A DNA stretch of 64,000 nt from Exophiala sp. HKRS030 (lineage: Eukaryota; Ascomycota; Eurotiomycetes; Chaetothyriales; Herpotrichiellaceae), in NCBI GenBank assembly GCA_023897205.1, contig JAHWDD010000001.1, positions 1,302,001 to 1,366,000 on the forward strand, in the 5' to 3' direction. Numbering within the stretch: the first letter of the stretch is position 1; each line of letters opens with the position of its first letter. Shown here piece by piece: positions 24,101 to 34,683 of this stretch. The position numbers and the translations under genes were made by a program. A model generated the notes under the pieces. The model was not told the DNA's origin and did no database searches. It was given only the letters and a program-made list of their open reading frames with translations.

Positions 24101-25199
24101 ATGGGCAAGAAACGAGTTCTCGTAGGTTACGGCATCGACGTTGACGCCGTCAGTGGATGGTAAGTGATTTGAACCTCCTCTCCATGGACAACCAAACCAT
24201 GTCAGCCCACGAAAGTGCGACCAGCGGTGTTGACGTTTGGGCTGTTGGTAGGATCAACACTCGTGACGGATCACCAGCGAACCCAACAGACGTCTCTCGT
24301 GGTGTCTTTGGAGCGACGGTCGGCATCGACAGACTCCTCAAGCTTTGGGACAAATACGGCATCAAGACGACATGGTTCGTCCCAGCTCATTCGATTGAGA
24401 GTTTTCCCGAACAACTTTCCAAAGTCAAGAACGCCGGGCATGAAATGTAAGTATTACCTACCACTGAGTCATTAATAGTCAGGAACCCTTTTTTTTAGGC
24501 TGGACGTAGGAAAACTGACATTGATCCCCCCAAAAAATTATTAGTGGTCTACATGGCTACACTCACGAATTCGTCTCGACCCTGTCGGAACAACAACAGA
24601 AGGACGTCCTGACCAAATCCGTCCAGGTGCTGACCGACTTCACCGGCAAGAAACCTCGAGGGTGGACGGCACCGGCGTGGTCGACGTCCCGTCAGACCAT
24701 CCGGCTCCTCGAGGAGTTTGGCATCGAGTACGACCACTCGTTCATGCACCACGACTCCCAGCTCTACTACTGCCCCGACGGCAGCGAGGAGTGGACCGAG
24801 ACCGACGTGGCCAAGTCGGCGGAGGAATGGATGAAACCCATGACGGCCATCAAGCCCTCCAAGGTCGTCGAGGTCCCCGCCAACTGGCACCTGGACGACT
24901 GGCCTCCGTTCCAGCTCAACCTCAAACAGCCGTCGACGCACGGGTTCGTGGACCCCTACGTGATCGAACGCCTGTGGAAGGACCAGTTTTCCTTCCTGTA
25001 CCGAGAGTACGACACCTTCGTGTTCCCCATGAGCATCCACCCGCAGGTCAGCGGGAAACCCCAGGTCGTGTTGATGCACGAGAGGATCATCGAGTGGATC
25101 AACTCCCACGAAGGGGTCGAGTGGATGACCATGGAGGACATGGTCAAGGAGTTCAAGGAAGGGAGGCTCGGAGGTGCAGAGGTCAGGGGAGGGAAATAG
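24101..25199 (+). CDS. Polysaccharide-deacetylase-fold (CE4/PuuE-like) amide hydrolase
   Basis: Metal-dependent NodB-homology enzyme of 302 residues from exons 24101-24159, 24252-24446 and 24545-25199. Motif 1 is YGIDVDAVSGW (D13, D15), motif 2 GHEIGLHGYTHE (H88, H92), and motif 3 is PRGWTAPAWSTSRQT. FVPAHSIESFPEQL and HPQVSGKP are also typical. There is no signal peptide, so unlike cell-wall chitin deacetylases it should act in the cytosol, as do the PuuE (allantoinase) and Helicobacter PgdA-like branches. The acceptor at 24251 was chosen over nearer AGs because only it gives SGWINTRDG in frame. It is divergent from the C45 gene and convergent with the dioxygenase. The chemistry is C-N or acetyl hydrolysis; substrate unknown. 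Confidence 0.88.
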
Positions 25200-25364
25200 T
25201 GTAGCTATTGGCCAAAAGGCCACGAGGTGAAGAATCAGAAAGCACTTCAAAAAGCCGAGAACATTCATAGCATTCGAATATTGACACATCAAATTGAGGT
25301 ATACCACGACCTACAAAACAAGACAGACTTCGGACGCAAACTGCTATAACATCCATAAAGGTCC

Positions 25365-26487
25365 TCATGCAGCCACCAAGACAGTCCCACCGGCCCCATA
25401 GCTCTGCACGTATCGTTCAACAATGTGCTTCTCAACCTTTAGTGGCTCGTATGCCGGCTTCTCGCCAGGCCCGATACAAGTGGGCAAGCACTCAATGATG
25501 GTGTCCAGCGCACCGTCATTGAAGAATGCACAACTGTATCGGTCCTTGCCCGACAGGGGCGAGATGACACGATGCATGGTCGACTTGTACCGGTTGTTTG
25601 TCCATCTTTGCATCAGATCACCGATGTTGCACACGTACGCTCCCTTGACAGGAGGGACATGGTGCCATGTACCGGTGGGCTTATGCAAAACTTCCAACCC
25701 GCCGACTGTAGCATTCTTTCAGCGTGGGTCCCGATGACAAGAAAAGTCCAAGAGCACTCACCTTCGTCCTGGAGGAGCAATGTCAAAGCTCCAAAGTCGG
25801 TATGAGCGCCGACACCTCGAGTCCTGCCGGCCACGTCGGCAGGTGTGGGAGGATAATGATGGGATCGACAAAGACACAGTCCTAGAAATAGACGGTCTCA
25901 GCAATAGATACCTCTGACAATCAACCAATGGCTTCATCTTCCAAGGACTCACCATCTGGATCGGCCGCAAATGCATCAAAATGATCTTCCGGCAGATCCA
26001 ACGACAAAGCCATCAACCTGAACACGTTCTTTGACAGCTCATGCACGGCGTTGAAGTAGTCGAGGTAGGCTTCCTTGAAGCCAGGCAAAGTCTCCGGCCA
26101 TTGATTTGGACCTTGCAAGAAGCGGCCCAGTGGTCGTTCCGGTCTGACCGAGAAGCCTTCTTTCTGATCCGGAGTGGCTGAAGTGTCGAGCTCGTCTAGC
26201 TTTTGACCGCCGATGCGCTCGTAGCCACGGTAGCACTTTGAGTTTTCCTGCGACACCTTCTGCTTTTCCGACAATGGGAGGGCAAAGAAGCTCGCTATCG
26301 CAGACAAGAAACGTTCTTGAACCTCCGGAGGCACGGAATGTCCTATGACCTGCAAGAATCCCTGATTTTCGTACGCATCGCGAACTTCCAAGGCTGTTTG
26401 CCTCTTGGCTTCAGGGTCGCCGGCCAAATACCCTGAGATGTCAATGACTGGTATTTTCACCAGTGGTTCCTCGGCAATACTCCCCAT
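25365..26487 (-). CDS. Fe(II)/2-oxoglutarate dioxygenase, isopenicillin-N-synthase fold
   Basis: Double-stranded beta-helix oxygenase of 331 residues from exons 26487-25953, 25881-25762 and 25705-25365. The N-terminal DIOX_N domain is VKIPVIDISGYL with QGFLQVIGHSVPPEV. Iron ligands are H205-x-D207 (GVGAHTDFGALTLL) and H263 (KSTMHRV). The 2-oxoglutarate/substrate motif is R274-Y-S276. LCLCRSHHYPPTP precedes the iron site as in plant and fungal IPNS-like oxygenases. The ATG at 26487 gives the normal family start; the frame extends 100 codons upstream without homology. Such fungal enzymes hydroxylate, desaturate or ring-close small molecules. True IPNS activity is not implied. The neighbouring deacetylase is convergent (165 bp). 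Confidence 0.9.
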
Positions 26488-27333
26488 GACTAATGGTAAC
26501 AGTGGGATTTTAGGAGAAAGGTCCCTAGGGATCTTACACCAACTTTGGTACCGGACCACGACCCTTAAATAAGACGACGGTGGCGATGAAGAACACCAAA
26601 AACAACCTGCTTCGTCCGAGGAGCATTGGCGCGCTCGGGATTCCAGGCTCACAGTCAGAACGTGGTTGATAAAGTTGGTGGGTATTGCGCCCAAGCCCAC
26701 GGGGAAGGGATCCATAGCTACCTCGTTCAACATGATCAGGGGACTTTCGAGTAGACCGTGTGGATGTACATCGAAGGGGCTGTTCACCCAGCCCCCTATC
26801 TAATTGGATACTCGTAGATATCATCGATAATGGCACAACGCTTGTTGGAGGTGCCGAGTTGCGCTTGTTCCGCATTGTCGACTCTGATATCCATCCCCCC
26901 ATGGCAGGGTCGACGAGAGTACTGTCTTTGGTTGGACGTCGGCGCCCCAGAAGGGGAAAGAGAGCAATCAACATCCACTTTTATTGAGCAATGGTTGGGG
27001 AGTCAACGGCAGTATGCCGCCAGCGGTGACAATCAGTCCAATGCGAATGGATGGTTTGTATCCACCGGATGTAGGCGACGGACCAAAGCGCAGGACGTGG
27101 GCGACGGAAAATGGCGACGGCCTCGAGAAAGTGCACTTGTCCACCAATAGATGTCAACAATCGTTGGGTCTCATGAGATACGTACCCTGGCTAGGCTATG
27201 CCTGTGTCTTCACATCACTTTTGGGGATGGATCTGCAAGACTTATAAGGCGAAGGTCTCGCTTCTAAAATCAGTTGTAACTCGCGAAAGGGAAAGCTCTC
27301 AACTTTTTGACAGTCCTGTCGGAATCACAAAAT
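26488..27333. promoter_or_regulatory. Divergent intergenic region of dioxygenase and UNC93 transporter
   Basis: About 0.85 kb. Overlapping open frames on both strands near 26534-27150 are about 100-150 codons but mutually exclusive and unlike any family. I treat the stretch as promoter DNA. Confidence 0.4.
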
Positions 27334-29091
27334 ATGGCTTTCAAGATTCCAGGTCTGCCACCGGTCAGGCTGCACTCTCCTTACTGGCAAAAGTGAGTCT
27401 AGTAACACATATTGACAGAAAGATCTCACGCTAAAGACTTTATCAGTGTCATCATCGGCATCCTGGTGGGCTTGACTGCTGGACTTTACGTTGCCCTCAA
27501 TCTTCTCGGCGCCGGAGGCGGTCGACCAAATGCAGCCCAAACTGTGCAGGTGGTCAATGCCACCTTGTGTGCAGTCTGGTTCTTCTCAGCGTCGTTTGGT
27601 GGCACAGTCTTGAATAAGATCGGTCCCGCCATTACTGCATCTTTGGGTGTATTGGGCTACATCATCTACGTCGGTTCTCTCTGGTACTTCGACCAGACTG
27701 GCAAGGAAGGCTTCCCAATTTTTGCAGGCGTTGCTATCGGTGTAAGTAGCAGCTGGAGGCATACACTGTTGTTATATCCGCTGACTATATCAGATCTCGG
27801 CTGGGCTGATCTTCGTGACCATGGGGTACATCGCGATGTCGTACTCCGAAGAGCAGGATCGGGGCAAGTACATTACAGTTTCGATCAATCTGCAAGCTGT
27901 TGGTGCCATTGTTGGTGGCATCATCCCTCTACTCATTAACCGCAATTCTGTAAGTATCGCAATTTCTGCGCCCGTGAGAACTGTCTGACTTTGGAACAGA
28001 CCGAGGCAGCGGGTGTGCCGCCGGCTGTGTACATCGTCTTCATTGTGGTGATGGGCTTGGGCATGATAGGAGCATTTGCTCTTATGCCACCTGACAAAAT
28101 CATTCGTGACGATGGAACCAAGGTTGGTGTCGTTCAGGCTCGAACCTTTGTAGAGGAATTGAAGGCAAACCTCGAGATCTTCCGCGACTGGAAGCTCCTC
28201 ATCATGGTAGGTGTCCATCAGCGACACAATAAGATGACGCGGTAAGACCTGCATGCTGACCTGGATATCTACAGATACCCGCGTTTCTTCCAGCAGAATG
28301 CTTTCTCGTCTATGGAGGCTCTGTCAACGCATACCACAATAACCTCCGTACTCGATGCCTCCTGTCCTTCATCTCGGTGGTACTGCAGCTTCCGGCGGGG
28401 TGGGGTTTGCAATGGATTCTCGACAACAAGAAGAGTAAGGTTGCACGATACAGAGTTGCTGACAAGGCTAACTTCGATTCAGTGAAACGAAGAACCCGAG
28501 CTTTCATCGGACTCGGTGTCGTTGGTATTCCCTTGATCGGCGCTTGGATCTGGGAAATCATCCGCACTCGTAACTACGACCGTTCTAGCCCTCCCGAGCA
28601 CCCAATGGACTGGACTGATGACGGCTTTGTCGCAATATTTTTCTTGTTCATGATGAACTGGGTCTTCAGCTCGCTCTGGCAGTACATCATTCTTTACTTC
28701 CTCGGCACCCTCACAAACTCACCTCGCAAGTCGGCCAACTATGCAGTAAGTTTCCTCCAGGACCTTGAGTTCCTTCCAAGACTGACCATTATAGGGCGTC
28801 TTTCGCGGTATCCTCGGCGCTGGTGAGGCCATCTGTTTCGGTGTTGATTCTACTGCGGTTCCGTACATGAAAGAGGCCGCCGTCATCTTCACATTCTATA
28901 CGACTGGCGTGTTGGTCTTTGCATATCTGGCTGCTTACCACATCCGTGAGACTGAGTACTTCAACGGTGAAGACGATGTCGTTATTCCCAAGCATGTACT
29001 TGAAGAGCACGAAGCCGAGAGCGCAAGCATTGCGGGCGAAAAGGTACCGATCGAAGATCAGACCGTTACCATGGGCGACAACAAGGCTTAA
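27334..29091 (+). CDS. UNC93-like MFS transporter; first exon junction unclear
   Basis: Membrane transporter of the fungal UNC93/DUF895 MFS branch. Well-supported exons are one ending at 27741, then 27794-27949, 28000-28206, 28275-28434, 28483-28745 and 28795-29091. They give LVGLTAGLYVALNLLGAGGG, GLIFVTMGYIAMSY, GKYITVSINLQAVGAIVGG, DWKLLIMIPAFLPAECFLVYGGSVNAYHNN, KMKRRTRAFIG and VFRGILGAGEA. The start is the problem. ATG 27334 opens MAFKIPGLPPVRLHSPYWQ, with an ideal donor at 27393, but that donor leaves phase 2 while exon 2 (after 27418 or 27436) needs phase 1. A weak donor at 27353 would fit but deletes the conserved-looking LHSPYWQ. Either an unusual splice, a one-base sequence error or a frameshift is present. 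It is divergent from the dioxygenase and convergent with a regulator. Confidence 0.8.
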
Positions 29092-29246
29092 ACGAGTACA
29101 TCTGCTCGTCGGACACATAGAATCCGGCAGCGAGCTGCGCCAATTTCGTGTATTCTGAAGATTCTGTGGATAGTTTAATGGCTGTTGTAGCGTGAGTAGA
29201 ACGGGCTGAATGTAGATATCAGCGTTGAATAGATGGAGATAGTGAT

Positions 29247-31284
29247 TCAGGCCTCTTGATTCGAAAGTGCCAAATCCATTCCGAACCCAAATTCAGCATT
29301 CCAGTCGTATGGCAAATACGAGTAAGCGTCAAAGGCATCGTTTCCATTCGAGCTCAAGAGTGGGTTCGTCACTGGCCAAATTTCGAATGGATCGTGGAAG
29401 TGTGCTGTCCCATCAAGGTAGTCATCCATAGGTGCACCCTGCAGCAAGTCAATTTCGGATGTGCTCTGCTTCCGAAGAAGGAGAAAGTCCAAATAATCTT
29501 GCTTTATCGGCCCCAAGAGCCTTTCGTATTCTTGGAGGCATTGGGTAGCGGCTGGCCAGCGTTCGGAAATTGTTGAGAAGAATCGTGAAAAACGTTCCAT
29601 GAACTCTTCCACCTCCTCTATCTCGTAAGCATCAGCAATCTCGGACCGGCAATACTGCAAAGTCTGAAGGAAGACTATTGCCGACAGGAAGGTGTGATGG
29701 CAGGGATGAAAGACATATTTCATGTAGCCGAATTCTGTGTTTGCCTGTCGCCAATATCCGGTGGCAACCTCTGTACTAGCAGCAAAAGCTTTCATAAGAT
29801 GTTGCCGGGACGGTGTCCTGATTCTGGGACATGAACCAAACAACAAGACAATGATGTAGTTGTACGCGATATCAGCATACAATTCCATCTCGTCCCACTG
29901 TGATTTGACAGAGGAGTCCTGATTCAAGGAGGCTTTGTGATGGACTTCTTCTTTCCAGCCTAAAATTTCAAGCTCGGTCTCAGCCATCCAGGACTCCAGA
30001 GACGGACAGTCTGGCGGTAAGGGTTCGTTCTGGTATAGAATAGACATGATTGAAGACTCGACTTTGCGAAAGAGCCATATTCTTCTCGAGATGAATTTAG
30101 CTCGTGGTGCGTTGATGTTGATACCATCACGCGTTATACCGTAGTCTCCGTATTCAGCTGGGAATGCTGCACTGATATACTTGTTCCGAGTGCGGATAGG
30201 CCGGTTCAATGGCGCGGAGACGGCGACTTCCATCTCCCAGGCACACCAGAATATTCGACGGCGCATGTCCCTTTCGAGGACATCAATATCTGTAATTTCT
30301 GGAAGTTCTCGGTGAAGGCCAAGGTCAATGCACGCTTCGCTTGACATACCAGTAAGCAGCCACAGGTTCGCCACAGTTGGATTGAGAAAGGTGTATTGAA
30401 TGAGTAAAAGCAGGGCCTGAAGTCCCGAGAGGTCGTTGGAGAGAACCACTGGGACGTAGAGCATGGCGTTGCGAAACAGCCCGGTCCCAAGAGACTGTGC
30501 TCTAGCCTGCTTGTTGCGCGCGGCTGTCGACAGCGAGATGGCCATGATCAGGCTTACCATGTACAAGTCTCGTGCCTTTGGTTGGGAGTCGCCAGATGTC
30601 TCTGTCGCTTGCCTCCTGAAAACAGCATGGAACGCTCTTATTGCATCACTGGAATGGTAGATGGGATACTGTTGGATGATTCTGTTTATGTAGATGTCGA
30701 AGAGGAATTCAGCGACTCCTGTTGGAACCGAAGACAGGGGCAGATTCGAGGGGTGTTGGTTCAATATCGATCGCGGATGGTTTTCGTCTAGATCGTTCAG
30801 ACCAAACGACTTCTTCGCGGATGGAATCTGTGTCGGTGCTGCCGAACAGCCTGGTAGGCGAATAGCTTCAGTGAGTCCGAGAAAGCATGGGGTGATGTCG
30901 TGAAGAGCATAATTCACTGCTGTGTCCCGTAACATGATGGGTGATAGTCTTCCTATATCGCAGGTCGGTGGAATGCCGTCCCCGGGCAGATTGCTCGACC
31001 CTGTCTCTGGTGGCGGCAGGTTACCACGCAGACGTTCAAGGTCGGCAATGCGTCCTTCCAGGTACCTTGCGATGCTTCGTGGAGCAGTCGCGTTCGTCGC
31101 TGTGTCCAGCGACACGCACGGAACTCCAGCGGCCACACAGACTGAGCATGAAGGTGCCTGGGCATCGCACTATAGCAAAGTCAGACATCTTCTCGTACTA
31201 CTAGAGATCTCGCACCATGATTTTCCTCTTTCGACATCGTGCACATGACACCACGCGCCTTCTTACTCGATTGTTGGACCCCAT
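29247..31284 (-). CDS. Zn2Cys6 fungal-specific transcription factor
   Basis: Regulator of 663 residues from exons 31284-31216 and 31169-29247. The zinc cluster is C14-AR-C17-RKRKIM-C24-DAQAPS-C31-SV-C34-VAAGVP-C41. The usual Lys just before Cys3 is Met. The only intron cuts the cluster between Met23 and Cys24. SIARYLEGRIADLERLRGNLP is the linker/dimerisation helix. The fungal_trans domain is marked by FLFDIYINRIIQQYPIYHSSD, WLLTGMSSEACIDLGLHRELP, DMRRRIFWCAWEME and SAPLNRPIRT. The C-terminus is acidic and aromatic. The ATG at 31284 was taken because the in-frame start at 31136 is GTG and would lose half the cluster. It lies between the UNC93 transporter (convergent) and a second regulator (divergent). 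Confidence 0.9.
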
Positions 31285-31881
31285 GGTATTGGCAGCAGTC
31301 ACTCAACCTTGCGTTCTAGGAGTATTAGACATGGTCAGGCAATGAGCTGGGGGATGTCGCAGAGGCTCGTCCTCTGGACCTGGTCAGGTGTTTCAAAATC
31401 CGGGCTTTCGCTCGAAGATTACCAGTGATAACGAGGTCGAGAGAAGATCAGAGGGGCGGGATGTTTGGAGTTGGGGAAGCCTAACTGATTTCAAGTAAAA
31501 CTTTGGCTTACTAGCCTAATCTGGCCACCCCTAAATAGCCCGTAATAGCCCGTAAGCTGCCTGGAAAATCAGATGAAGGGCCGACTTGGTCGCCTATTCA
31601 TACTCGAAATTGGCATTCTCCGGGCACCTGCTGGGAGTGCCTTTTGGGCGCGAGGAAGCCCCCACCTCAGGCCGCTTTAGGAAGACACGGGCGACAGGAA
31701 TCTGTCTTGCAGGCTCCAAATTTAGGCGAGAGATGATCAAGGGTCCAATTCCGCTTCACTGAATTCTTCATACCATTGCAATACCTTGCCTTGCACCAAT
31801 TCGAAGCTGCAGTCAGGGCGCTTTCCACAAGTGGCACAAGAGCCAACAAAAGAGATCTCGCTGAAGAATATTCCATGATGC
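31285..31881. promoter_or_regulatory. Divergent region between two Zn2Cys6 genes
   Basis: 597 bp between divergent start codons. A TAGCCCGTAA unit is directly duplicated near 31535-31555. No coding frame accepted. Confidence 0.4.
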
Positions 31882-33398
31882 ATGCAACACGAGATGGAAG
31901 TAACAGATCTCGACACACTCCTCGCGCTGCTCCCCGCTTGTAGGAGATGTCGCAAAGCCAAAAGACGATGCGATACGCAGCTCCCTGCCTGTGCGAACTG
32001 CAGCAGAGTTGGCGCAGATTGTGTCTTCTTGGATCATGTCTCTAAGGAATATCTACCGCGCACGTAGGTCCATCCCGGACATTGCCATTTCCCCCACTGG
32101 TGAACATGATTAACGACGACCAGGTACATTGCCTCCTTGGTGGACCACTTGAAGTCATTGGAAGCGAGAGGCCATGCAACTGGCGCAGAATCATCAACAT
32201 CATCAGCCGAGCCAGAAACAACGGCCTCATCCCACCGGCCACGCTTTGTGCTCGTTCGAGATGCGTTCAGGTACCTAGGTGAGAACGCGCCCTTGGGGGG
32301 TTCTGCATCCAACCTGCTCGCGTGCCCAGGTCAGCTCCGAAGCAACCAGTCGAGCTCAAGACTGGCAATCCCTCCGACATGGTCCTGGGATGCGGGTTTA
32401 CACCAATACCTCATCGATATGTACTTCGCCACGATACATCAGGTCTACCCGATCCTGGACCCTGAGTCGCAGCTCTTCACCGATCCCCAGCTTGGTCGGG
32501 CAGAGGCGTCTCCTTTTGAGGCATTTGTCCTGAATGGTGTCTATTCCATTGCATGCCACTGCCTACCTGGCAACAATCCTCAACTGGTCCTGCTGTCCGA
32601 CACTTACCACCGCGAAGCGCTGACTCATGCCGACAGAGTGACTGCTGAACTGAACCTCGAAGCACTACAGGCCGTCAATCTGCTCGCCATGCGTAGCCTC
32701 TTTGACTCTCAGACCGGTAGCCTGGGGCAGCAGGTGGCGTTTGCTCATCACCTGGAAATGGAACTGAGTGCTAGAGAAGTCGAGGAGACTTCCCATGCCT
32801 TGGCTACGCTGAGAGCGACAACATACTGTGTTGGGAATCAGATGGCCACCGCACTGGATCGGCCATCCGGCCTTGTCGAGCCGGTGAGTAGATAGGTTGC
32901 ATTCATACGACTACAAACGATGGGACTGACCACGAAATACAGGACGATGCACAGACACTAGCCCTACCAAACAGTCTCATGCATCTTTGTAGCCTATACA
33001 AAATGCAGTCAAGATTCCGAGACGGACTCTCAATGGAAGATATGGATGTAACGAATGCTTATGAGTCGGACGGAGCGGAATTGAACCCATTGGTCCAAGC
33101 CGCGAAAAGCGAAACAGCGTTCCTACTCAGACCAAGTTCGGAGACAGCCATGCAACTTCTCATTTCATATCACGACGAGCATATGATTTTCAACATCTTC
33201 ACACCACATTGGGCCTACAAAGCTGGGGCACTCTTACTTTCAGATCCATCGCAAGATGCCTCTCAAGAAGGCTACGTGCTTGCCGTGACAGTCTTGGACC
33301 GATGTGCTCTGAAATGGCCTAACTCTCGAGCACTGCAAGACATGTTGAAAGCCTCGGCCAAGGCGACGGTGAAATCGACGTCGAACCAAGCACGATAA
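31882..33398 (+). CDS. Zn2Cys6 transcription factor, short form
   Basis: Regulator of 465 residues from exons 31882-32063, 32124-32883 and 32943-33398. The zinc cluster C20-RR-C23-RKAKRR-C30-DTQLPA-C37-AN-C40-SRVGAD-C47 lies intact in exon 1 and is followed by TYIASLVDHLKSLEAR, a linker/coiled coil. The middle-homology region is visible as YLIDMYFATIHQVYPILDPES and FVLNGVYSIACHCL. It is shorter than most family members (600-800 residues): the central RRRxWW and GRP motifs of the fungal_trans domain are not evident. So it could be a diverged or internally reduced factor. It is divergent from the 29.2-31.3 kb regulator and upstream of the SDR on the same strand. Confidence 0.8.
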
Positions 33399-33722
33399 GA
33401 GAACGCACATCAGGATCCCTGCCTGGGCGATGGCGGAAGTGTTTGATGCTTGATGCAATATCTCTTGGCGAGTCACTGCGTCATCGGCCTGAGGACGGAG
33501 TGACATGCCGTTGCATCAACACCAATCGACCCAGCATTCGAACTGTCGTGACTGCATAATATCGAGACATGACACGGTAAAGATGTATCCAAAATTTTCA
33601 CTTCATTTGATATTCCTGTTGAATTGTTATTGCCTAGCCAAGGAGATATCTCAACAGCAGGTTAATGGACATTTGAAGACTGGTTCGTCTTGAGTATCAT
33701 ATCGGATCAAGAAGCCATCAGA
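33399..33722. other. Intergenic region before the SDR gene
   Basis: About 320 bp, probably regulator 3' UTR and SDR promoter. Nothing else seen. Confidence 0.5.
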
Positions 33723-34683
33723 ATGATAGAAGGTCAAGCCAGGATAGTTATCAGTGGGGGAGGCCAGGGTATGTATGAAAGAGATTATGTTCTTGACATT
33801 TCCAGAAATCTGACCGACGGCAACAGGTATCGGACGAGCACTGGCCCGTCACTTTGTGTCTCGCGGCCACAAAATATTTATCCTCGACGTCAATGAAGAC
33901 AATGTCAAGCACACGGCAGAAGAACATTTGAAGGAGCATGCTGATCGAGTTGCGTGGTCCAAATGTGATTTGCGAAATGTGGACGAGATCCGCTCGACCA
34001 TCGACAAGGCTGCCAAATTCCTCGATGGCCGTATCGACTTTCTTGTCAACAATGCTGGAATTTCGCACCCGTACTGGGCAGATGGGAAGACCATGGCCGA
34101 TCCTTCCACTCTGGACCAATGGCAGGCGTACCTCGAGACGAATCTGACCGGACCTTTTGTGACATCGCAAGCATGCATCCCGTACATGAAGGTCGAACGG
34201 CAAGAAGACAAACAGAAACTCCCCAACTCGAATGTTGGCCGCGCGGGACCATGTATCATCCACGTCAGTAGTTTTCGGGCACTCATATCGGATCCGAACC
34301 AGGAAGGTTATGCTTCGTCAAAGGGTAAGTCGGTGGTCGACTACCTAACGATCTGTTAAGCTTGGCCGTCGCTAACGAAATGGGCATCAGCGGGCTTGCT
34401 TGGCCTCACTCAAAGCATGGCCGTTTCGATGCAGGCATTTGGGATTCGCGTCAACATGGTATCACCTGGCCGGGTCAAGGTCACTCATGAGAACCCTTCT
34501 GGTGATGAGAATGGCGAAGATTGGGACAATGGAGAGGACGACGTCAACACTCATCCCACCAACCGAGCAGGAATGCCCGAGGACATCGCCGAGGCTTGCG
34601 AGTATCTTCTCGGAGCTGGCTTCGTGACGGGACAGAATCTCATTGTCGATGGAGGTGTTTCAAAGGTTAAAGGGAAGGCGTAG
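33723..34683 (+). CDS. Short-chain dehydrogenase/reductase (classical SDR)
   Basis: NAD(P)-dependent oxidoreductase of 278 residues from exons 33723-33768, 33827-34324 and 34391-34683. The cofactor motif is ISGGGQGIGRALARHF (TGxxxGIG type, split by intron 1). CDLRNVDEIRSTID and FLVNNAGISHP follow. The active site is the Ser pair at 163-164 (HVSSFRA) with Y177-ASS-K181. After intron 2 come AGLLGLTQSMAVSMQAFGIRVNMVSPGRV and the C-terminal GMPEDIAEACEYLLGAGFVTGQNLIVDGG. ILDVNEDN after strand 2 suggests NAD over NADP. The ATG at 33723 was used since the longer frame begins with TTG. It closes the 20.4-34.7 kb block; substrate unknown. Confidence 0.9.

Noticed and set aside
24549..25307. 252-codon minus-strand frame
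   Set aside because: Antisense to the CE4 enzyme's catalytic exon; Leu/His/Val-rich shadow.
20407..26487. Penicillin or cephalosporin biosynthetic cluster
   Set aside because: IPNS-fold and IAT-fold genes are present, but no ACV synthetase or other NRPS is in the window. Both folds are common in fungal proteins with other roles.
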